A stretch of 64,000 nucleotides of DNA from Rhizobium rhizogenes NBRC 13257 (GTDB lineage: Bacteria > Pseudomonadota > Alphaproteobacteria > Rhizobiales > Rhizobiaceae). The stretch is from the NCBI RefSeq assembly GCF_000696095.1, contig NZ_BAYX01000013.1, positions 1-64,000 of the forward strand, written 5' to 3'. The translations under genes were made by a program, and so were the position numbers. Below, in pieces: positions 34,144 through 43,680 of the stretch; the first letter of the stretch is position 1; each line of letters begins with the position of its first letter. The notes under the pieces are model-generated. The model had not been told where the DNA came from and did not search any database. It was given only the letters and a program-made list of their open reading frames with translations.

Positions 34144-35651
34144 CAGCAGCAAACACCAGCATCTCCCTTTTCCTGGCAGACGACGCGGCGACCACACGGC
34201 TCGGCGAGGATCTGGCGCTGGCATTGAAGGTCGGCGATTGCGTGGCGCTGTCGGGCGATCTCGGCGCAGGGAAATCGTCGCTTGCCCGCGCCCTGTTACG
34301 CGCCCTGGCCGACGATGCCGATCTCGACGTTCCAAGCCCGACCTTCACGCTGGTACAATCCTACGAGCTGCGCATCCCGGTTTCGCATTTCGATCTCTAT
34401 CGTTTGGGCGACCCCAGCGAACTCGCCGAACTCGGCTTCGACGAGGCGCTGCAGACCGGCATCTGCCTGGTGGAATGGCCTGAGATGGCCGAAAGCGAGC
34501 TGCCGAAAGAGCGCATCGACCTCAAGCTGGAACATGAAGCCGAAGGACGCCGGGCAACGATCGTGGCGCCTGCCAAGCAGTCGGCTCGCATCCAGCGCGT
34601 CCTGGCGATCCGCGCTTTTCTCGATGCCAACGGCTATGCCGGAGCCGAGCGCCGGTTTCTGACGGGCGATGCGTCACTGCGCACCTATGAATCGATCTAT
34701 CCGCAGGGCGGCGGCAACCAAGTGATCCTGATGGACTGGCCGCGCCTGCCGGAGGGACCGGCGGTGCTCGACGGCAAACCCTATCCCAAGGTCGCGCATC
34801 TGGCCGAAGATGCCTATCCTTTCGTCGCGATCGCCAATGAGCTGCGTAAGAACGGCTTTGCCGCGCCAGAGATCTTCGCGGTCGACTACGACCAAGGTAT
34901 CCTGCTGATCGAGGATCTCGGCAGCGAGGGCGTGCTCGACGAAGAAGGCAGGCCGATTGCCGAGCGCTATCGTGCCGGTGTCGCCTGTCTTGCTCATTTG
35001 CACGGCTTGGCCATTCCACGAGATATTCCCGTTACACCTGGCCATATCCATCATGTCCCCGATTTCGACCGCACGGCCATGAAGATGGAAGCACGGTTGC
35101 TGATCGACTGGCACCTGCCCTGGAAACGCGGCACGCCGGCCAGCGACGAAGCGCGCGCCGACTATCTGGCAATCTGGGACGCTCTGATCGATCAACTGGA
35201 CGGCGCTGAAAAGAGCCTGCTGCTGCGCGACTTCCACTCGCCGAACATAATCTGGCGGGCGAAGGAAAAAGGCATCCAGCGCGTCGGCCTTATCGATTTC
35301 CAGGACGCGATGATCGGGCCAACGGCCTATGACCTCGCCTCAATCGTCCAGGATGCGCGCGTCACCATCGAACGGCCTTTGCACGACCGGCTGATGGACG
35401 ATTACCTGTCGCTCCGGCGTGCCCAGGGCAATTTCGATGAAGCCGGGTTCCTGAAGAGCTGGGCTATCATGTCGGCGCAGCGCAATTGCAAGCTCGCCGG
35501 CCTCTGGGTGCGGCTGCTGCAGCGCGACGGCAAGCCCGGTTACCTGAAGCACATGCCGCGCACGCTCGCCTATCTCGCCATCGCTTTCGAGCATGAAACC
35601 CTTGCCCCCTTGCGCGACTGGTGCGCGAAGGCCGGAATAGGCGAGGCATAA
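34140..35651 (+). CDS. tsaE: TsaE-AmgK fusion: tRNA t6A ATPase and sugar kinase
   Basis: A 503-residue two-domain protein. Residues 1 to about 150 are TsaE, the ATPase needed for tRNA threonylcarbamoyladenosine: Walker A GDLGAGKSS (39-47), then VPSPTFTLVQSYE and FDLYRLGD. From about 160 it is an aminoglycoside-phosphotransferase-fold kinase with catalytic loop LLRDFHSPN (Asp364) and metal loop LIDFQDA. The kinase resembles AmgK, which phosphorylates the anomeric carbon of MurNAc/GlcNAc. The next gene encodes a MurU-like nucleotidyltransferase, which supports that reading. It overlaps divL by 4 nt, so divL-tsaE/amgK-murU-addB-addA may be one transcript. Confidence 0.9.
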   Translation: MTAANTSISLFLADDAATTRLGEDLALALKVGDCVALSGDLGAGKSSLARALLRALADDADLDVPSPTFTLVQSYELRIPVSHFDLYRLGDPSELAELGFDEALQTGICLVEWPEMAESELPKERIDLKLEHEAEGRRATIVAPAKQSARIQRVLAIRAFLDANGYAGAERRFLTGDASLRTYESIYPQGGGNQVILMDWPRLPEGPAVLDGKPYPKVAHLAEDAYPFVAIANELRKNGFAAPEIFAVDYDQGILLIEDLGSEGVLDEEGRPIAERYRAGVACLAHLHGLAIPRDIPVTPGHIHHVPDFDRTAMKMEARLLIDWHLPWKRGTPASDEARADYLAIWDALIDQLDGAEKSLLLRDFHSPNIIWRAKEKGIQRVGLIDFQDAMIGPTAYDLASIVQDARVTIERPLHDRLMDDYLSLRRAQGNFDEAGFLKSWAIMSAQRNCKLAGLWVRLLQRDGKPGYLKHMPRTLAYLAIAFEHETLAPLRDWCAKAGIGEA

Positions 35652-35728
35652 ACGGCCCGAGACCGGGCGACGGTTTTCCGGCGTTATGCTAAAGGAAGAC
35701 AGCAGCCGAATCACGAGTTCGAGACGAG

Positions 35729-36460
35729 ATGACCATCAGACAAGCCATGGTGCTGGCCGCGGGGCTCGGAACCCGCATGCGCCCGATCACCGACACCATC
35801 CCGAAACCGCTGGTAAAGATCGCCGGCAAGCCGATGATCGATTATACGCTGGACGCGCTGGCGGAAGCCGGCGTTGAGCGGGCGGTCGTGAACGTGCATC
35901 ATCATGCCGACCAGATGGAAGCGCATCTGCGCAACTACCGCAAGCTCGAAATCCTGATCTCGGACGAGCGCGATGCACTGATGAACAATGGTGGCGGGAT
36001 CGTCAAAGGCCTGAAGCTCCTCAGCCGCGATTCAGTCTTCGTCATGAATGCTGATCTCTTTTGGGTCGGAGAAAAGCCGGGCGACCCTACGAACCTGCAG
36101 CGATTAGCCGGATTCTATGACGCCTCGCAAATGGACATGGCGATGCTCTGCGTCGAGCTAGAAAGAACCACCGGCCATAACGGCAAGAATGATTTCAGCA
36201 TAGCGGAAGATGGTGGGCTCCGGCGCTATCGAGACGCGGAGTATAACGGCGTCGTCTATGCCGGTGCCTTCGCCATGGAACCGTCCCTCCTCGACGATGC
36301 ACCGGATGACGCGTTCAACATCAACATCTATTTCGACAAGGCAATCGCCCGTCGCCGGCTTTACGGCACCATGCTCGACGGACATTGGCTGACGGTCGGC
36401 ACGCCGGAAGCGGTCGGCGAGGCGGAGGAAACGATCCGGACTTTCCGGGCGTTTGCGTGA
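35729..36460 (+). CDS. murU: MurU-like sugar-1-phosphate nucleotidyltransferase
   Basis: A 243-residue nucleotidyltransferase with the signature LAAGLGTRMRPITDTIPKPL and the downstream VNVHHHADQM, MNADLFW and GTPEAV segments. Next to an AmgK-type kinase it is best read as MurU, which makes UDP-MurNAc from MurNAc-1-phosphate in the muropeptide recycling route that bypasses de novo synthesis. Related mannose- or glucose-1-phosphate enzymes share the fold, so the substrate is inferred from context. addB begins within 5 nt of its stop. Confidence 0.83.
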   Translation: MTIRQAMVLAAGLGTRMRPITDTIPKPLVKIAGKPMIDYTLDALAEAGVERAVVNVHHHADQMEAHLRNYRKLEILISDERDALMNNGGGIVKGLKLLSRDSVFVMNADLFWVGEKPGDPTNLQRLAGFYDASQMDMAMLCVELERTTGHNGKNDFSIAEDGGLRRYRDAEYNGVVYAGAFAMEPSLLDDAPDDAFNINIYFDKAIARRRLYGTMLDGHWLTVGTPEAVGEAEETIRTFRAFA

Positions 36461-36464
36461 GACG

Positions 36465-39400
36465 ATGACGGGCGGCCACCGGAAACGCATCCTGACAATC
36501 CCGGCGGGCCTGCCTTTCCTGAAGACCCTTGCCAGCGCTCTTTGCGACGGCCGGCTGACCGAGCATTTCCGTCATGATCCGAGCGATCCGCTATCGCTCG
36601 CCAAGGTCACGATCTTCCTGCCGACACGGCGCGCGGCGCGCGTATTACGCTCGGAATTCGTCGACCTGCTCGGCGGCCGTTCCGCCATCCTGCCGGTGAT
36701 CCGTCCGCTCGGCGAGACCGACGACGACAGTGGTTATTTCGAGGAAGCGCTGCCGGCGACCGCCGATCTGGTACAGCCGCTTGCCAATACCGCACGGCTG
36801 CTGGAACTGGCGCGGCTGATCCTTGCCTGGCGCAACAAGCTGCCGCAGATCGTCCGCGACATCCATTCGGACTCGCCGCTGGTTGCGCCCGCAAGCCCAG
36901 CCGATGCCATCTGGCTTGCCCGCAATCTCGCCGAAGTCATCGATTCCATTGAGACCGAGGATCGCGACTGGGCAGCCCTTGGCGATCTCAGCACCGAGGA
37001 TCATGCACTCTGGTGGCAGCTGACCGCCGAATTCCTGCAGATCGCCAGTGCCTTCTGGCCGGCCCGGCTGGAGGAGCTTGGCAAATCCTCGCCCGCCCGG
37101 CACCGCAACGCCATTCTGCGCGCCGAGGCGCAGCGGATCGCCATCATGCAGCATGCTGGCCCGATCATCATCGCCGGCTCGACCGGTTCGGTGCCGGCAA
37201 CGGCGGAGCTGATCGCGGCCGTCGCCTCACTACCGCAGGGGGTCATCGTCCTGCCAGGGCTCGATCTGTCCATGCCGGAAGAGGACTGGCAGCTTGTTGC
37301 GCCGGAAACCGGCATCGGCGAAAGGGTCGATCCGACGACGCGCAGCCACTCGCAATATGGCCTGTCGCTGCTGTTGAAGCGGCTGCACACGCCCCGAAGC
37401 GAGGTCGAAACCGTTGCCGAGGCGACCGAAGACATGCAGATGCGCGCTGAGGTCCTGTCGCGTGCCTTGGCGCCCGCGAAAGCGACGAGCGGCTGGGGGG
37501 CATGGCAGCAAACACTTGCGCCCGACGCGATCAGCAACGCCTTTGCCGATGTTGCCCTGATCGAGGCGGCCAACGAGCGCGAGGAGGCAACGGCGATTGC
37601 CATCGCCTTGCGTCTGGCGCTGGAAAAGCCGGGGCAGGATGGCGGCGAAAGCCAGGCGGCGTTGATCACGCCGGACCGCAATCTGGCGCGGCGGGTGACG
37701 GCGGAGCTGGCACGCTTCGGCATCACCGCCGACGATTCGGCCGGCACGCCGCTGACCGCGACGCCGCAGGGCGCGCTCTTGCAATTGCTGCTCGAAGCCA
37801 CGCTTCGGCCCGGCGATCCCGTTGCTATCGTTTCGCTGCTCAAGCATCCCCTCGCCCGCTTCGGCCTTCCGCAGGACGCATTGCAGCTCGGCGTCGACGC
37901 GCTGGAAATCCTGGCGTTGAGGGGCGGCATCGCCGATGTCGACATCGGCGCGCTGGAACCGCTGCTCGACCGGCAGCTTGCCGAACAGGCGAAGAACCGC
38001 CATACGCCGCAATGGCGCAAATCCCTGGCCCCCGAAGCGGTGGACCGGGCGCGCGAACTGGCACGCCAAGTCAGCGGAGCATGCGAGCCGCTAGCATCCG
38101 CGCTTTCGCAGCAATCGTCTGACGGCCTCCCCACCCTTTCCGAATGGGCCGAACGCACGGGCCGGGCGCTGGAAGCCGTCGCCATAGATGAGCGCGGCAG
38201 TCTGGCTGCACTCTGGTCCGGCGAGGCAGGCGATACGCTCGCCAGCCTGCTGAAGGAAATCATCGATACTGACGGGCAGCTCGAAGCGGACGGACCGCAA
38301 TGGATCGATATCATGGCAGCGCTTTGTGCGGGCCAAGCGGTCAAGCCACGCGCCTTGAGCCATCCGCGCCTGTTCATCTTCGGCACGCTGGAAGCACGCC
38401 TGCAAAGCGTCGATACGCTGATCCTCGGCGGCTTGAACGAAGGCTCCTGGCCGGGACAGACCGCCAACAATCCCTTCATTTCCCGCACCATGAAGACCGA
38501 GATCGGCCTGGAGCCGCCGGAGCGGCGCATCGGCCAGCTTGCCCACGATTTCGAAATGGCAAACGGCACGTGCGACCTGATCTATTCGCGCGCATTGCGA
38601 CAAGGCTCGACTCCGACCGTGGCGTCACGCTGGCTGCAGCGACTGATAGCGCTGGGCGGCAAGGCTTTTACAAGCGAATTGAAGGCGCGCGGCGATCAAT
38701 ATCGCCATTGGGCCGGGATGATCGATCAGGGCGAGAACCAAGCCCCGGCGCAGAGGCCGGCGCCGAGACCGCCCGCCGAACTGCAGCCGAAAAGCTACTC
38801 CTTCAGCGAGGTCGGCCGTCTGCGCCGTGACCCCTACGCGATCTATGCCCGGCGCGTGCTGCGGCTCGACCCGATCGACCCGTTCAACCGCGATCCCGGT
38901 CCGGCCGAGCGCGGCACGCTCTATCACAAGATCATCGACCGCTTTATCCGCGAAGGCCATATTGCCGGCACGCCGGATGCATCGCTGGCTATGGATCACA
39001 TCCTCACCGAATTGTTCGACGCAGAGCAATTGCCTGTTCACATCGACAGCGTCTGGCGGCCGCGTTTCCGCGAAGTGGCGCGTGCGTTTCTTATCTGGGA
39101 AGCGGAGCGGCGGCCGGAGATCCGCAAGACGGCAACGGAAGTCCCGGCCGGCGTTCAGATCGAGCCGATCGGCATCCGGCTCACCGGCGTCGCCGACCGC
39201 ATCGACTTCAAGGGTGGCAAGGCCGCCGATATTATCGACTACAAGACCGGCTACAATCCCTCGCCGGCGCAGGCCCGCACGCTGCTCGATCCGCAATTGG
39301 CCCTGGAAGCCTATGCGCTCAAGGCCGGCGCCTTCCGCGATATCGACGCGCTCGTCCCGGAAAATCTGCTTTATGTCCGGCTGAGGCCCGGCGACCGCTT

Positions 39401-39656
39401 CAAGGTCGATCAGGTCAACAACGAGCTTTCCAGTCGTGGCGGGAAGACGGAAACAAAATCGGCTCTGGACCTGGCGCAGGAGTCGATGGACCAGCTCGTC
39501 AAGTTCGTCTCCCTGCTGCAATCCGGCGAAAAGGGCTTCTCATCACGGCTGATCCCGGCGCAACAATTCGAATATGGCGGCGATTACGATCACCTCGCCC
39601 GCGTCTCGGAATGGTCGACGGCGGAGACCGAACAGGAGGGGGGCGGCGATGAGTGA
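36465..39656 (+). CDS. addB: AddB, subunit of the AddAB helicase-nuclease
   Basis: A 1063-residue protein of the alphaproteobacterial AddB family, which works with AddA in double-strand break resection and RecA loading. The N-terminal helicase-like half is degenerate, with ITIPAGLPFLKTLA at the start and FLPTRRAARVLRSEF. The C-terminal PD-(D/E)xK nuclease shows GVADRIDFKGGKAADIIDYKTG then QLALEAYALKAG. No cysteines follow the nuclease motif, so the iron-sulfur ligands of B. subtilis AddB are absent. ATG 36465 is preferred over a TTG at 36453 inside murU. The gene overlaps addA by 8 nt. Confidence 0.94.
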   Translation: MTGGHRKRILTIPAGLPFLKTLASALCDGRLTEHFRHDPSDPLSLAKVTIFLPTRRAARVLRSEFVDLLGGRSAILPVIRPLGETDDDSGYFEEALPATADLVQPLANTARLLELARLILAWRNKLPQIVRDIHSDSPLVAPASPADAIWLARNLAEVIDSIETEDRDWAALGDLSTEDHALWWQLTAEFLQIASAFWPARLEELGKSSPARHRNAILRAEAQRIAIMQHAGPIIIAGSTGSVPATAELIAAVASLPQGVIVLPGLDLSMPEEDWQLVAPETGIGERVDPTTRSHSQYGLSLLLKRLHTPRSEVETVAEATEDMQMRAEVLSRALAPAKATSGWGAWQQTLAPDAISNAFADVALIEAANEREEATAIAIALRLALEKPGQDGGESQAALITPDRNLARRVTAELARFGITADDSAGTPLTATPQGALLQLLLEATLRPGDPVAIVSLLKHPLARFGLPQDALQLGVDALEILALRGGIADVDIGALEPLLDRQLAEQAKNRHTPQWRKSLAPEAVDRARELARQVSGACEPLASALSQQSSDGLPTLSEWAERTGRALEAVAIDERGSLAALWSGEAGDTLASLLKEIIDTDGQLEADGPQWIDIMAALCAGQAVKPRALSHPRLFIFGTLEARLQSVDTLILGGLNEGSWPGQTANNPFISRTMKTEIGLEPPERRIGQLAHDFEMANGTCDLIYSRALRQGSTPTVASRWLQRLIALGGKAFTSELKARGDQYRHWAGMIDQGENQAPAQRPAPRPPAELQPKSYSFSEVGRLRRDPYAIYARRVLRLDPIDPFNRDPGPAERGTLYHKIIDRFIREGHIAGTPDASLAMDHILTELFDAEQLPVHIDSVWRPRFREVARAFLIWEAERRPEIRKTATEVPAGVQIEPIGIRLTGVADRIDFKGGKAADIIDYKTGYNPSPAQARTLLDPQLALEAYALKAGAFRDIDALVPENLLYVRLRPGDRFKVDQVNNELSSRGGKTETKSALDLAQESMDQLVKFVSLLQSGEKGFSSRLIPAQQFEYGGDYDHLARVSEWSTAETEQEGGGDE

Positions 39657-42600
39657 CCTTCCCGCTAACGAACTGGCCGCCCTGCCCGAGAGCGACGATG
39701 CCGGCGCCTGGATCGGCTGGACGACAGTGCAGCAATCCATCGCCTCCGACCCCGAGCGCTCCGCCTGGGTCTCGGCCAATGCCGGTTCGGGCAAGACGCA
39801 TGTGCTGACGCAGCGCGTCATTCGCCTGCTGCTCGCTGGCGCACGTCCCTCGGCCATTCTCTGCCTGACCTATACCAAGGCCGCTGCCTCCGAAATGTCG
39901 AACCGCGTCTTCGACCGACTGGCCGCCTGGGCAACCTTGTCGGACGAGGAGTTGAAGGCGCGGATTGCCGAGATCGAGGGTGCGGAGCCGGATCTGTTTA
40001 AGCTCGCCGAGGCTCGGCGTCTCTTCGCCAAGGCGCTGGAGACACCGGGCGGGCTGAAGATCCAGACGATCCACGCCTTCTGTGAGGCGCTGCTGCATCA
40101 ATTTCCGCTGGAGGCCAATGTCGCAGGGCATTTTTCCGTTCTCGATGACCGCGCCGCCGCAACCCTACTCGATGACGCCCGCCGGTCGTTGCTGACGGCG
40201 ACAACGCCGCAGCGGGATGCCGAGCTTGCGGAAGCCTTTTCCTATGTGCTGGATCTCGGCGACGAATCCGGCCTGGAGACGCTGCTGGGCGATATCGTCG
40301 CCAAGCGTAACGCCATCCGCCGCTTCACCACTGACGCAGAGCGGAAAGGCGGGATTGACGCCGCGCTACTCGCCCGGCTCGGCCTTTCCGCCGGAGACAC
40401 GGAAGCCGGCATCGCAGAGCAATATTGGCCGCTGCCCGGCCTTTCCGGCGCAACGCTCGAGCTTTATCTCACGCTTGCCGACCAGAAGGGCGGCGCGAAG
40501 GCGCAAGAGGTTGCCTATGCACTGCGTCTCGCCAAGCGTGAGACGCACCCGGTCGCCCGCGCGGAGATCCTCGAAAAGGTGATGCTGACCGGCAAGGGCG
40601 AGCCGAAATCCGACAGCCAGTTTTTCGTCAAGGCGATGCTGGCTGATGCCCCCGCGCTTGCCGAGGGAGTGGCTGCTGCCCGCGCCCATGTCGTCACCTG
40701 CCGCGACCGGCTGAAGCTTATGCGGATGTACCGCGCCACCCGCGCGGCACTCGTTCTGGCCGACCGGCTGAACCGCGACTATGAAGAGCTGAAGAAGCGC
40801 CGCAGCCAGCTCGACTTCGAAGACCTGATTACCCGCACCGCCGATCTTCTGACCAAGAAGGATGTCGGCCCCTGGATCCACTACAAACTGGATCAGGGCA
40901 TCGACCATATTCTCGTCGACGAGGCGCAGGATACCAGCCCGATCCAATGGAGCGTCATCCAGTCGCTGGCGGAGGATTTCTTCTCTGGCGAAAGCGCGCG
41001 GCAGACGCTGAGGACCATCTTCGCGGTCGGCGACGAGAAGCAGTCGATCTATTCCTTCCAGGGTGCGCGACCCGAACGTTTTTCCGAGGAAAGCGACCGG
41101 ACGCGACGGCGGGTGGCGACCAGCGGCCAGCAGTTTTCCTCGATCCGCCTGCCGCTCTCCTTCCGCTCGACCGCCGATGTGCTCGCCGCCGTCGACCATG
41201 TCTTCACCGCACCGGAAAATGCCCGGGGGCTGAGCGCTGTCGACGAACCTGTGGTGCATCGCTCCAGCCGCATCGGCCATCCCGGGGCAGTCGATCTCTG
41301 GGAGATGATCGCGCCGGAGCCTGCAGCGAAGGAAGAGGATTGGACGGCACCGTTCGATTCGACGCCTGAAAGTGCGCCGGCGGCAATCTTGGCGCGGCGC
41401 ATGGCGCAGACGATCGGCAATCTCATCGGCCGCGAGACGATCATCGACAAGGGCAAGGCCCGTTTCATCGAGGCTGGCGACATTCTCGTGCTGGTGCGCA
41501 AGCGCGACAGCTTCGTCAATGCGTTGACCCGGGCGCTGAAACGGCGCAACAATATCCCCGTTGCCGGCGCCGACCGGCTGGTGCTGACCAGCCATATCGC
41601 CATTCAGGATCTTCTGGCGCTCGGCCGCTTTCTGCTGCTGCCGGAAGACGACCTGTCGCTGTCGGCTCTTTTGAAAAGCCCGCTGTTCGATCTCGGCGAA
41701 GACGACGTCTTTGCTGTCGCGGCCCTTCGCGACAGCAATGAAAGCGTATGGAGCCACCTGCAGAAATTCGCCGATGACGGCAATGAGCGGTTCCGATATG
41801 CGGTCGACCGGCTGAAAACGTTCCTCGCCTTTTCGAAAAGCCTGTCCGTGCATGATTTCTATGCCCGCGTGCTTGGCAGTTTCGGTGGCCGACGGCAGTT
41901 TCTGGCGCGGCTCGGGACCGAGGTCAGCGATATTCTCGACGAATTCCTGACTTTCACGCTCGACCACGAGACCTCCGGCCTGCCGGGCCTGCAATCCTTC
42001 GTCTCGACGCTGGAGCTGGAAGCGCCGACGGTTAAGCGCGAGCAGGACAAGGGCCGCAACGAGGTGCGGATCATGACCGTGCACGCCTCCAAGGGCCTGG
42101 AGGCGCCAATCGTCTTCCTCGTCGACGGCGGCGGCAAGGCCTTTACCCATACGCATCTGCCGAAGATGCGGCTGATCGAGACCGGCAAACAAGACATCCC
42201 GCTGCCGGTCTGGGTGCCGGTCTCGGCACTGGCCAATTCGTTGACGCAGACCGATACCGCCAGGCTGCAATCGCTGACGGAAGAGGAATATCGCCGCCTG
42301 CTCTATGTCGGCATGACCCGCGCCGCCGACCGGTTGATCATCTGCGGCTATCGTGGCATCCGTGAGAATGCCGATACATGGCACGCCATGATTTCCGCGG
42401 CGCTGCGGCAGGACGGCGAACGCTGCACACCCGTCAGCTTCTCGGGGCCGGATGGCGAGTGGCAGGGGTTGAGCTGGCGCGTTTCCCAGGTCGAGCGCAG
42501 TTTCGAGCGCATGGAACAGGCGGAAACGACCGTCGATCGCGGAGCGCTGCCTGCCGGGCTCAGCCGGCCGCTGCCACCGCAGCGAAACCTGCCCCGGCCG

Positions 42601-43215
42601 CTCAGCCCTTCCGGCGCCGGCACCGTCATCGACGACGAGGCCGACAATCTGCTGGTCACCTCGCCGCTGTTCACCGAGAAGGCGAAATCGGACCGCTCGC
42701 TGGAAAAGGGCCGCTTCATCCACCGCATGTTGCAGACATTGCCCGAGATCGCGTCGGCGGATCGCGCCGAGGCAGCGCGGCGCTATGCCGAACGGGCCGC
42801 ACGCTTCTGGCCGCAAGCGGAGCGTGATGCGCTGATCGGCTCCGTCATGGCGCTGCTGTCACACCCGGAACTACAGGGCGTTTTCAGTGCCCATGCCCAG
42901 GCCGAAGTCTCGATCATGGGCACGCTGACGCTCGATGACCAGGCCTATGCCGTCTCCGGCCGCATCGACCGGCTGACCGTACTCGACGACCGCGTCGTCA
43001 TCCTCGACTACAAGACCAACCGCGTGCCGCCGCGCTCAGCCGAGCAGATTCCTTTTGCCCACCGAGCGCAGCTTGCCATCTATCGTGAGATCCTCTCGCC
43101 ACTCTATCCAGGCAAGCGCATCGATTGCGTGCTCGTTTATACCGAGAATGCCTCGATCCACACGCTGTCCGGCGAGGCGCTCGCATTGACGCTTGCGGAG
43201 CTCAAGACAAAGTGA
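39649..43215 (+). CDS. addA: AddA, helicase-nuclease subunit
   Basis: A 1188-residue UvrD-type helicase with a C-terminal nuclease. Walker A is SANAGSGKTHVLTQRVI (about 44-60), Walker B is ILVDEAQDTSPIQW, and motif VI is LLYVGMTRAADRLIICG. The nuclease signature SGRIDRLTVL, VVILDYKTNR and RAQLAIYREIL is near the C-terminus. The start has a perfect aggagggggg upstream within addB; an earlier in-frame ATG at 39574 lies deep in addB and is unlikely. Confidence 0.96.
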   Translation: MSDLPANELAALPESDDAGAWIGWTTVQQSIASDPERSAWVSANAGSGKTHVLTQRVIRLLLAGARPSAILCLTYTKAAASEMSNRVFDRLAAWATLSDEELKARIAEIEGAEPDLFKLAEARRLFAKALETPGGLKIQTIHAFCEALLHQFPLEANVAGHFSVLDDRAAATLLDDARRSLLTATTPQRDAELAEAFSYVLDLGDESGLETLLGDIVAKRNAIRRFTTDAERKGGIDAALLARLGLSAGDTEAGIAEQYWPLPGLSGATLELYLTLADQKGGAKAQEVAYALRLAKRETHPVARAEILEKVMLTGKGEPKSDSQFFVKAMLADAPALAEGVAAARAHVVTCRDRLKLMRMYRATRAALVLADRLNRDYEELKKRRSQLDFEDLITRTADLLTKKDVGPWIHYKLDQGIDHILVDEAQDTSPIQWSVIQSLAEDFFSGESARQTLRTIFAVGDEKQSIYSFQGARPERFSEESDRTRRRVATSGQQFSSIRLPLSFRSTADVLAAVDHVFTAPENARGLSAVDEPVVHRSSRIGHPGAVDLWEMIAPEPAAKEEDWTAPFDSTPESAPAAILARRMAQTIGNLIGRETIIDKGKARFIEAGDILVLVRKRDSFVNALTRALKRRNNIPVAGADRLVLTSHIAIQDLLALGRFLLLPEDDLSLSALLKSPLFDLGEDDVFAVAALRDSNESVWSHLQKFADDGNERFRYAVDRLKTFLAFSKSLSVHDFYARVLGSFGGRRQFLARLGTEVSDILDEFLTFTLDHETSGLPGLQSFVSTLELEAPTVKREQDKGRNEVRIMTVHASKGLEAPIVFLVDGGGKAFTHTHLPKMRLIETGKQDIPLPVWVPVSALANSLTQTDTARLQSLTEEEYRRLLYVGMTRAADRLIICGYRGIRENADTWHAMISAALRQDGERCTPVSFSGPDGEWQGLSWRVSQVERSFERMEQAETTVDRGALPAGLSRPLPPQRNLPRPLSPSGAGTVIDDEADNLLVTSPLFTEKAKSDRSLEKGRFIHRMLQTLPEIASADRAEAARRYAERAARFWPQAERDALIGSVMALLSHPELQGVFSAHAQAEVSIMGTLTLDDQAYAVSGRIDRLTVLDDRVVILDYKTNRVPPRSAEQIPFAHRAQLAIYREILSPLYPGKRIDCVLVYTENASIHTLSGEALALTLAELKTK

Positions 43216-43290
43216 AATACCGATCATTGAAAATGAGGCACCGCGCCCTCACATACATTCCAACCGCGAATCCCGGTAAAGGAGCAGCCT

Positions 43291-43617
43291 ATGGCTACCG
43301 TAAAAGTCGATAACGCTAACTTCGCCTCCGAAGTTCTTCAATCCGCAGAGCCCGTCATCGTTGATTTCTGGGCCGAATGGTGTGGCCCGTGCAAGATGAT
43401 CGCCCCGTCTCTCGAAGAGCTCTCCGAGCAATTCGAAGGCAAGGTAAAGGTCGCCAAGCTCAACATCGATGAGAACCCGGAACTGGCTGCCCAGTTCGGC
43501 GTTCGCTCGATCCCGACGCTTGCCATGTTCAAGGCCGGCGAAGTCGCCGACATCAAGGTTGGCGCCGCGCCAAAATCGGCTCTGGAAAGCTGGATCAAAG
43601 GCGCTGCCGCTGCCTGA
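43291..43617 (+). CDS. trxA: Thioredoxin 1
   Basis: A 108-residue thioredoxin with the redox motif WCGPC (Cys31 and Cys34), the FWAEWCGPCKMIAPSL context and the cis-proline loop VRSIPTLAMF. It supplies electrons to ribonucleotide reductase and other reductases. It has its own ribosome site (aaaggagcagcct) 75 nt after addA and ends at a strong terminator. Confidence 0.96.
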   Translation: MATVKVDNANFASEVLQSAEPVIVDFWAEWCGPCKMIAPSLEELSEQFEGKVKVAKLNIDENPELAAQFGVRSIPTLAMFKAGEVADIKVGAAPKSALESWIKGAAAA

Positions 43618-43639
43618 TCAGGTATCGACTGAATGAATC

Positions 43640-43666
43640 AAAAAGCCCGGCTCGTCCGGGCTTTTT
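43640..43666. terminator. Bidirectional terminator between trxA and folC
   Basis: An 11-bp stem aaaaagcccgg/ccgggcttttt with a 5-nt loop lies between the convergent trxA and folC genes. A and T runs on both sides suit both directions. Confidence 0.92.
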
Positions 43667-43680
43667 ATTGACTGGACGTG

